Below are positions 6,560-10,513 of a DNA stretch of 10,513 nucleotides, piece by piece. Position 1 is the stretch's first letter, and each line of letters opens with the position of its first letter. The notes below the pieces were generated by a model that was given only the letters and a program-made list of their open reading frames with translations, searched no databases and was not told the origin of the DNA. The stretch comes from Elusimicrobiota bacterium. GTDB taxonomy: Bacteria > Elusimicrobiota > Elusimicrobia > JACQJN01. The DNA is taken from assembly GCA_016205045.1 (NCBI GenBank), contig JACQJM010000101.1:1-10513 (forward strand), given 5' to 3'. The translations under genes and the position numbers were made by a program.

Positions 6560-7055
6560 ACGATCCAAGCACGTCCAATAATTTCTGGTCAGTTATGGCA
6601 GACAAATGGTGCTTTAGAATGATCCTCCCGGAAATATCCAAGATAAGCAGATTGTGCATGGGGCAGGCTCCCGGGGGATGTTCAAAACCCAGAACTTTGC
6701 CCACCCAGTCTCCTGGATCAAGGAGGAGGGGAAACTTTACCCCGTACTTCCGGAGTATGCTCTCAGGAGTGGCCCGGTCATTCCCCAATATGGAAATGGC
6801 AAGAACCTCGACCCGGGGACCAAACTCATTGCAGACCCTGGAGAGAAACCCAATTCTTTCCTGACAAGTTTCGCATAGATTTGTCATCCAAAGGATCACC
6901 GACTTCTTTCTGTAGTAACTTGACAAAATATAGGCCGTCCCCGATAAGTCACGGAGAAGGAAATCGGGAACGGAATCACCCATCCCGCGCTTTCTATCGG
7001 CCGGGTGTAAAAACCATTTTAAGCGGATGAGGATTTTCCAAAAAACATTTTTCAT
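6516..7055 (-). CDS. Thioredoxin-like (TlpA/AhpC-TSA type) redoxin with element-derived C-terminus
   Basis: A 179-residue thioredoxin-fold protein. MGDSVPDFLLRDLSG (25-39) is the redoxin domain start. VILWMTNLCETC (53-64) contains the CxxC pair C61/C64 after the central strand, and GACPMHNLLILD (129-140) is the cis-proline loop, with Cys131 just before Pro132. The first 24 residues are basic and hydrophobic (MKNVFWKILIRLKWFL) and may be an uncleaved anchor; a start at Met25 is possible, but the strong GGAGGAGG six bases before ATG 7055 supports the longer form. It should act as a dithiol oxidoreductase or peroxiredoxin-like protein; the partner is unknown. Residues 166-179 (ending PSPLAGEG) are encoded by the inserted repeat, so the stop is acquired. 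The thioredoxin core appears complete before this tail. It is transcribed from its own sigma-54-type promoter. Confidence 0.88.
   Translation of the reverse strand: MKNVFWKILIRLKWFLHPADRKRGMGDSVPDFLLRDLSGTAYILSSYYRKKSVILWMTNLCETCQERIGFLSRVCNEFGPRVEVLAISILGNDRATPESILRKYGVKFPLLLDPGDWVGKVLGFEHPPGACPMHNLLILDISGRIILKHHLSAITDQKLLDVLGSSRTSPIPSPLAGEG
6560..6566. repeat. Target-site duplication, right copy
   Basis: ACGATCC directly follows the right end of the element and matches 6417-6423 exactly. This copy lies inside the redoxin coding sequence and encodes most of Gly164-Ser165. Confidence 0.85.
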
Positions 7056-7087
7056 CTCTTTCCTCCTCCACGCCTCCTGCTTTTTTC

Positions 7088-7104
7088 GTGCAACAGTCTA
7101 GCCA
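7088..7104 (-). promoter_or_regulatory. Sigma-54-type promoter of the redoxin gene
   Basis: The minus strand reads TGGCTAGACTGTTGCAC, with GG and GC 10 bases apart and a TTGCA -12 box matching the canonical consensus. Predicted transcription start is near 7078, about 22 bases before ATG 7055, leaving room for the GGAGGAGG ribosome site. This is the least palindromic of the four sites, which argues for promoter function rather than a dyad operator. Confidence 0.7.
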
Positions 7105-7115
7105 TCAATAGGGGG

Positions 7116-7132
7116 AAAAGGCCGCTTTGCGG
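7116..7132 (-). terminator. Weak possible terminator after the AhbD-like gene
   Basis: Just past the stop of the radical SAM/SPASM gene, the minus strand reads CCGC-AAA-GCGG followed by CCTTTT. The stem is only four base pairs and the T run is short, so it may be inefficient or incidental. Confidence 0.25.
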
Positions 7133-7133
7133 G

Positions 7134-8222
7134 CTAAACAGGCTGGTAGGTGCAGAAAGGCTCTTCCGCGAGGATGTTCTGGTAGGCATAGTAGGCTCTG
7201 GCACGGCAACCCCCGCAGACGCGCTTAAAGGAACAGATCCCGCACCTTCCCTCCAAGAGTTCCGAATCTCTCAAATTCTGGAACACCGGAGAGTTGCTCC
7301 AGATGTCCTGCAGTTTCGTTCGCAGAATGTTGCCCGCGGAGATCGGCAGATAGCCGCAGGGAAACACATCCCCTTTATGGGAGATGAAGCACATATGGAT
7401 CCCTGCCAGGCAGCCCCGACGTTCTGAGATTTCGGATTTCGGATTTCGGATTTCGGATTGTAAACCGAAATAAGATTCTTTGTTTTGTAAATTCGCAATT
7501 CGCGATTCGCAATCTGCAATTCTGAAATAATGGGGGGCGCAGATGGCCTTAAGAGGAATCGGCCCTTGCTTATCCATTTCATAAACCCACTTTAACCACT
7601 TTTCCACCTCTGAAGAACTCAGCATTTGAGAATCGGCAATCTGGATCCCGCAGCCCACCGGGACCAACAAAAAAAGGTAAAGGGCGGCCGCCCCAAAATC
7701 CTTGGCCAGTCTAAGCATCTCGGGAAGCTCCTGGACATTTTTTTTGGTGACGGTGAAATTGATCTGAACCTTGATCCCTGCTTCTTTCATATTCAAAAAG
7801 CCTCGTAAGGATCGCTCGAAATTGCCTTTGCCCCGAAAGATATCATGTGTGACGGGCAGGGCCCCATCGAAAGAGACGGACGCATAATAAATCCCCGACT
7901 CTTTGAGGTGTTGGGCAATGGACCAATTCACCAGGGTGCCGTTGGTAGAAAGCGCGACGGGGAGCCCGGTTTTCCAGGCATAAGAGGCGACCTCGAAGAT
8001 ATCGCTTCGGAAAAGAGGCTCTCCCCCTGAAAGGATCAATACGGGTTTTCCCATCAACGCCAATTCATCGATCAAGTTTCTGGCCTGCTGGGTGGTGAGT
8101 TCATCCGGAGACCCCTTGGCCAAAACGTCTGTGCGACGGCAATGGATACATCTTAAATTGCATCCGGCCGTGGTCTCCCAATAGACCCGTTTAAGATTCG
8201 CGGGAAAACTCTGAACACTCAT
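7134..8222 (-). CDS. Radical SAM/SPASM protein, AhbD/NirJ-like (haem synthesis)
   Basis: A 362-residue protein. C21, C25 and C28 in TAGCNLRCIHC bind the SAM cluster; SGGEPL (65-70) and STNGT (92-96) follow. The C-terminal SPASM region carries C271, C278 and C289 (FPCGYLP), then C327, C330, C336, C339 and C357 (CGICSFKRVCGGC, AEEPFC) for auxiliary clusters. This layout, with ICAPHYFR at 227-234, matches AhbD and NirJ, which modify tetrapyrrole side chains in the alternative haem and haem d1 pathways. AhbD converts iron-coproporphyrin III to haem b. Which reaction applies is not certain. Haem supply would fit the cytochrome encoded downstream. Residues about 234-267 (with SEIRNPKSEIS) come from 7-bp DNA repeats inserted in frame between the core and SPASM region. 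The start ATG has no clear Shine-Dalgarno. It lies 57 bp after usp and is probably cotranscribed with it. Confidence 0.85.
   Translation of the reverse strand: MSVQSFPANLKRVYWETTAGCNLRCIHCRRTDVLAKGSPDELTTQQARNLIDELALMGKPVLILSGGEPLFRSDIFEVASYAWKTGLPVALSTNGTLVNWSIAQHLKESGIYYASVSFDGALPVTHDIFRGKGNFERSLRGFLNMKEAGIKVQINFTVTKKNVQELPEMLRLAKDFGAAALYLFLLVPVGCGIQIADSQMLSSSEVEKWLKWVYEMDKQGPIPLKAICAPHYFRIADCESRIANLQNKESYFGLQSEIRNPKSEISERRGCLAGIHMCFISHKGDVFPCGYLPISAGNILRTKLQDIWSNSPVFQNLRDSELLEGRCGICSFKRVCGGCRARAYYAYQNILAEEPFCTYQPV
7429..7525. repeat. Two arrays of 7-bp tandem repeats inside a coding sequence
   Basis: On the plus strand, 7429-7459 holds four exact ATTTCGG copies plus ATT. 7491-7525 holds a second, degenerate 7-bp series (ATTCGCA, ATTCGCG, ATTCGCA, ATCTGCA, ATTCTGA). 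A 31-base non-repeated spacer lies between them. Such heptamer arrays usually lie between genes in environmental genomes; here the reading frame is open through both, and a 7-bp unit gives a 7-residue peptide period (SEIRNPK). Boundaries of the inserted segment are approximate. Confidence 0.85.
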
Positions 8223-8279
8223 TTTGAGTTTCTAGCGGAGACCAGGCCCAAAGTTTCAAAGTCTGGTATCCACTCTTTG

Positions 8280-9230
8280 TTATTTATCCGATCCTTCTTT
8301 TCCGTATCCAACAGAAATTCCCAGAAGTTCCTTCTCCCAGGCTAATGGCGCTTCCGGAATAATCAAAACAGGACAGGGAGCCGAACGCAACACTCTCAGG
8401 GCAGTTGTTCCTACCACCGCATTCCCCTCAAAGGGCCGGCATCCCCTTCCCATCACAATCAGGTTGCTATGTAGAGAATCGGCCTCACGCAGAATCACTT
8501 CGGCGGCATCCCCTCCACGCAGAAGAACCTCCGGTGATGGCGCGTGTAAAGAAGGGGGCAGGGCATCCAAAAATCTCTGTTTCCGGATGACCAAATCTTC
8601 ACGATGGGTAAACGACTCAAACTCCTTGAGAGGATGGCACTTGAGCACCGTCAAAAAGGCATCGAAAACCCGCCGGAGTCTCCCCGCCACTTCCAAGGTA
8701 TTCCAATCGCTGGGACGATCATCCACGGGACAAAGGATATTGCGCACCGTCAAGGGACCTCGTCCCCCATGAACTACCGTTTCTTGCATCTTCCTCACCG
8801 TGAGAACAGGGATATTCGTTCCGTGTATCACCTCTTCCGCCACAGAACCCAATAGCCACTTTCTTAATCCGCTCCTCCCATGAGTCCCCATCACGATCGC
8901 CTCGAATTCTCCTTGAGAAGAGATTCCCAAGATGGTCGGGGCGGGCAGTCCCTTTTCCAAACGACACTCCCATTTCACCAAAGGATGAATATAGGGTTGA
9001 ACAAACTGGCGCAGCTTTTCGGGAGCTTTTAGGGCCTCTCTCTGTAAAATTTTTCCCACCTCAGAATAGATTTCCATGCCCACGTAAGAAGGTAAATGAT
9101 AATCCTCCACTAGCAAAATCGTCAGTTGTCCTCCGCAAGCCATCGCCCAGGCCGAAGCATATTGTAAGGCCAACATGGACAACTCTCCCATATCCACGGG
9201 AACCAATATTTTCTTAGGCCACAATGCCAT
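8280..9230 (-). CDS. Universal stress protein, tandem UspA domains
   Basis: A 316-residue protein with two Usp domains. Domain 1 (about 5-147) starts KKILVPVD and contains the ATP-binding signature G-2x-G-9x-G-S: VMGTHGRSG (113-121) with G115, G118, G128 and S129, ending PVLTVRK. Domain 2 (about 161-292) starts VRNILCPVDD and ends CPVLIIPEA, but its signature is altered (VMGRGCRPFEG at 259-269, then VVGTT), so only the first domain is likely to bind ATP in the standard way. These are cytoplasmic proteins induced by starvation, redox or energy stress; the exact role is not predictable. The start has GGAGG four bases upstream. It lies 84 bp after the sigma factor, with a sigma-54-type element between them, and is probably cotranscribed with the AhbD-like gene. 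Confidence 0.93.
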   Translation of the reverse strand: MALWPKKILVPVDMGELSMLALQYASAWAMACGGQLTILLVEDYHLPSYVGMEIYSEVGKILQREALKAPEKLRQFVQPYIHPLVKWECRLEKGLPAPTILGISSQGEFEAIVMGTHGRSGLRKWLLGSVAEEVIHGTNIPVLTVRKMQETVVHGGRGPLTVRNILCPVDDRPSDWNTLEVAGRLRRVFDAFLTVLKCHPLKEFESFTHREDLVIRKQRFLDALPPSLHAPSPEVLLRGGDAAEVILREADSLHSNLIVMGRGCRPFEGNAVVGTTALRVLRSAPCPVLIIPEAPLAWEKELLGISVGYGKEGSDK

Positions 9231-9267
9231 AAAGCCTCCAGGTCCTGTTTGTCCTACACACAGAAAC

Positions 9268-9284
9268 TGGCAACAAAATTGCCA
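9268..9284 (-). promoter_or_regulatory. Sigma-54-type promoter of usp (palindromic)
   Basis: The minus strand reads TGGCAATTTTGTTGCCA, with GG and GC 10 bases apart. Predicted start is near 9258, about 28 bases before ATG 9230. The arms TGGCAA and TTGCCA are exact complements, so the plus strand also satisfies the -24/-12 pattern, though it would point into the 3' end of the sigma factor gene. Confidence 0.7.
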
Positions 9285-9314
9285 TCCGAGGCATTTCTTG
9301 TTTTGCGATAGGAA

Positions 9315-10412
9315 TTATGAGGAATGGTTGGGTAAGATGTGGCGTATCGCGTTGATCGTGCGGCGGGATACAGAAATTCCAAAATCATCTGCCAAACGAC
9401 GCATCAATTTTTCATCGGTGATTTGGGGAGAAAGATCACCCTGTTGCTGCCAGTAGGAAAGGATCGAAAAGACCACCATCCTCTGACCTGTCATTAGGTT
9501 CTTAAGCGGGACTTCTTCATCCCAGGGAAGCTGCACGGAGCGAGTTCCCGCGGCCCGGCTGACGGTGCTGGGAGCGACGCCTATGCGTCGTGCTAGCTCG
9601 CGCAAACTCAAAGGACGCCGCCGATGTTTCAAGCGGCTAAGAAGAAAGGCGGACTGTACCGTGGTGATGCGGGAAAGAATCTGAAAAAGAGTATCCTGAC
9701 GCATGTTGAGCAACTCGATGTTCTTTAAGATATGCCGCAACTTGCTTTTCTCCTCTTTACTCAATCCTCTCTGTTTCTTCCAGGTTTCCAGCCGGTCATA
9801 AAGAACTTCATACCTACCGCGCGCCCAGTGGGGGGAGATAAATTGAAAATAAATATTCTCAGGATCGCGAGCATCCTGTTGAATTCTGGCGATGCAGTGG
9901 AGCCGAATGCCTGAGGTCTGGGAGGCCGATGGGGGTCGAAAAAACTCAGATCGGGCCCCCACTTCCAAGGTCAAATCCAGAATTTGCCGTCCCTCTTGCT
10001 CGGAAATACCCAGCCTTTGACAAATCTTTGAGAGCGGGATCCCCTCTTCTCCATAGAGGAAATATTTTTCAAAAGCCCCCCGCCCTATCCGTTGAATAAG
10101 CCCAATGAGGTCTCCCTTCTTCTCCAGAAGATCCTCTACTCCGGCGGAACCTGGATGGGAGGCGATCTCCTCATGGAGTTCATAAAAACCTGAATGGAGA
10201 CTCGAGGCAGGCCATCGTTTACGCTTGATGATGGGGACATTTCCTTGCGTTCCATGCAGAAGTTCCCGAAATAGTTCATCCGATTCCAAACCAACCACCT
10301 CGCGGGCCACTTCCGGCTCGGTCAAGGCGATCCACTTAGCTGCCGTAAGTCGTCCTTGAAGCAGTTGGCGCGTCTGAACTTTCTGATTTAGTTCTAAGGA
10401 GAATTTATCCAT
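9315..10412 (-). CDS. Short divergent sigma-54 (RpoN-like) factor
   Basis: A 365-residue protein, against roughly 430-500 in most sigma-54 proteins. Residues 1-52 resemble region I, the activator-interacting part (LELNQKVQTRQLLQ in place of LSQQLxMTPQLQQ). The acidic region II linker seems reduced. The core-binding region is visible around 225-258 (LRHILKNIELLNMRQDTLFQ). A helix-turn-helix lies at 267-289 (PLSLRELARRIGVAPSTVSR). The RpoN box, which reads the -24 GG, is SRRTINAIRH at 349-358, against canonical ARRTVAKYRE: the RRT core is kept and the second half differs. It should direct RNA polymerase to -24/-12 promoters, needing an AAA+ activator that is not in this window. The ATG has no Shine-Dalgarno, and the predicted transcript starts only about 5 bases upstream, so translation may be essentially leaderless. 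It is probably a second, specialised sigma-54 rather than the housekeeping copy (inference). Confidence 0.85.
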   Translation of the reverse strand: MDKFSLELNQKVQTRQLLQGRLTAAKWIALTEPEVAREVVGLESDELFRELLHGTQGNVPIIKRKRWPASSLHSGFYELHEEIASHPGSAGVEDLLEKKGDLIGLIQRIGRGAFEKYFLYGEEGIPLSKICQRLGISEQEGRQILDLTLEVGARSEFFRPPSASQTSGIRLHCIARIQQDARDPENIYFQFISPHWARGRYEVLYDRLETWKKQRGLSKEEKSKLRHILKNIELLNMRQDTLFQILSRITTVQSAFLLSRLKHRRRPLSLRELARRIGVAPSTVSRAAGTRSVQLPWDEEVPLKNLMTGQRMVVFSILSYWQQQGDLSPQITDEKLMRRLADDFGISVSRRTINAIRHILPNHSS

Positions 10413-10426
10413 AGGGAAAAATACTA

Positions 10427-10443
10427 GGGCAACAATGTTGCCA
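10427..10443 (-). promoter_or_regulatory. Sigma-54-type element upstream of the sigma-54 gene
   Basis: The minus strand reads TGGCAACATTGTTGCCC, with GG and GC 10 bases apart and the same TGTTGC as the other three sites. The predicted start, near 10417, is only about 5 bases before ATG 10412. It could be an autoregulatory promoter giving a nearly leaderless message, or a site where the factor blocks its own expression. The dyad GGCAAC/GTTGCC also allows the opposite orientation. Confidence 0.6.
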
Positions 10444-10513
10444 TGAATTTAGAGATAAATAATGATTTCATTAGACTTAATAATTCTATAAAATTAAAAT
10501 GAGCAAGATTTCC
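10444..10513. other. AT-rich region upstream of the sigma factor gene
   Basis: Seventy bases, clearly more AT-rich than the rest of the window, with no gene completed inside it. It may hold a housekeeping promoter or activator-binding region for the sigma factor gene. A plus-strand ATG at 10499 reads MSKIS up to the edge and could begin a divergent gene, but no ribosome binding site is seen and only five codons are available. Confidence 0.4.

Noticed and set aside
7429..7525. CRISPR array
   Set aside because: The units are 7 bp, contiguous and without spacers; this is a simple tandem repeat.
8235..8248. A GG-N10-GC match before the AhbD-like gene as a fifth sigma-54 promoter
   Set aside because: It lacks the flanking TGGC and TTGC bases, and the transcript would begin right at the ATG; the 57-bp gap is better explained by cotranscription with usp.

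Overview
The window is about 10.5 kb of gene-dense DNA in which all nine recognisable genes lie on the minus strand. In transcription order (right to left) they are: a short, divergent sigma-54 (RpoN-like) factor; a two-domain universal stress protein; an AhbD/NirJ-type radical SAM/SPASM protein; a thioredoxin-like redoxin; a single-heme cytochrome fused to an outer-membrane beta-barrel (Cyc2-like); a thioredoxin-reductase-like flavoprotein without the redox cysteine pair; a RlmN/Cfr-like radical SAM domain fused to an isochorismatase-like cysteine hydrolase; a B12-binding-type radical SAM protein with a STAS-like tail; and another radical SAM protein cut by the left edge. Four of the nine genes are radical SAM enzymes.

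The outer-membrane barrel with a C-terminal Phe indicates a Gram-negative (diderm) organism. Many radical SAM enzymes, a c-type cytochrome, AhbD-like haem synthesis and intergenic repeats of the CCCTCACCCTAACCC and ATTTCGG types suggest an anaerobic or microaerophilic environmental lineage, such as Desulfobacterota, Nitrospirota or NC10. The lineage is inference; nothing here fixes it.

The main regulatory observation is that every larger non-coding gap (9231-9314, 7056-7133, 6327-6515 and 10413-10513) contains a sigma-54-type -24/-12 element on the minus strand. All four have GG and GC exactly 10 bases apart and share TGGC-N6-TGTTGC. They precede usp, the redoxin, the cytochrome-barrel operon and the sigma factor itself. 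This reads as a local regulon: a divergent sigma-54 controlling itself, a stress/haem unit, a redoxin and a five-gene redox operon. No AAA+ activator is in the window.

The operon at 1-6326 is tightly packed (gaps of 18 and 21 bp, overlaps of 13 and 17 bp), so the cytochrome-barrel, the flavoprotein and three radical SAM proteins are probably cotranscribed. A plausible but unproven reading is an extracellular or iron-linked electron-transfer protein made together with enzymes for a modified lipid, cofactor or other small molecule.

Two repeats have altered coding sequences. A 136-bp inverted-repeat (MITE-like) element at 6424-6559, with 15-bp ends and a 7-bp ACGATCC target duplication, landed in the 3' end of the redoxin gene and supplies its last 14 codons and stop. 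An array of 7-bp repeats (7429-7525) lies in frame inside the AhbD-like gene.
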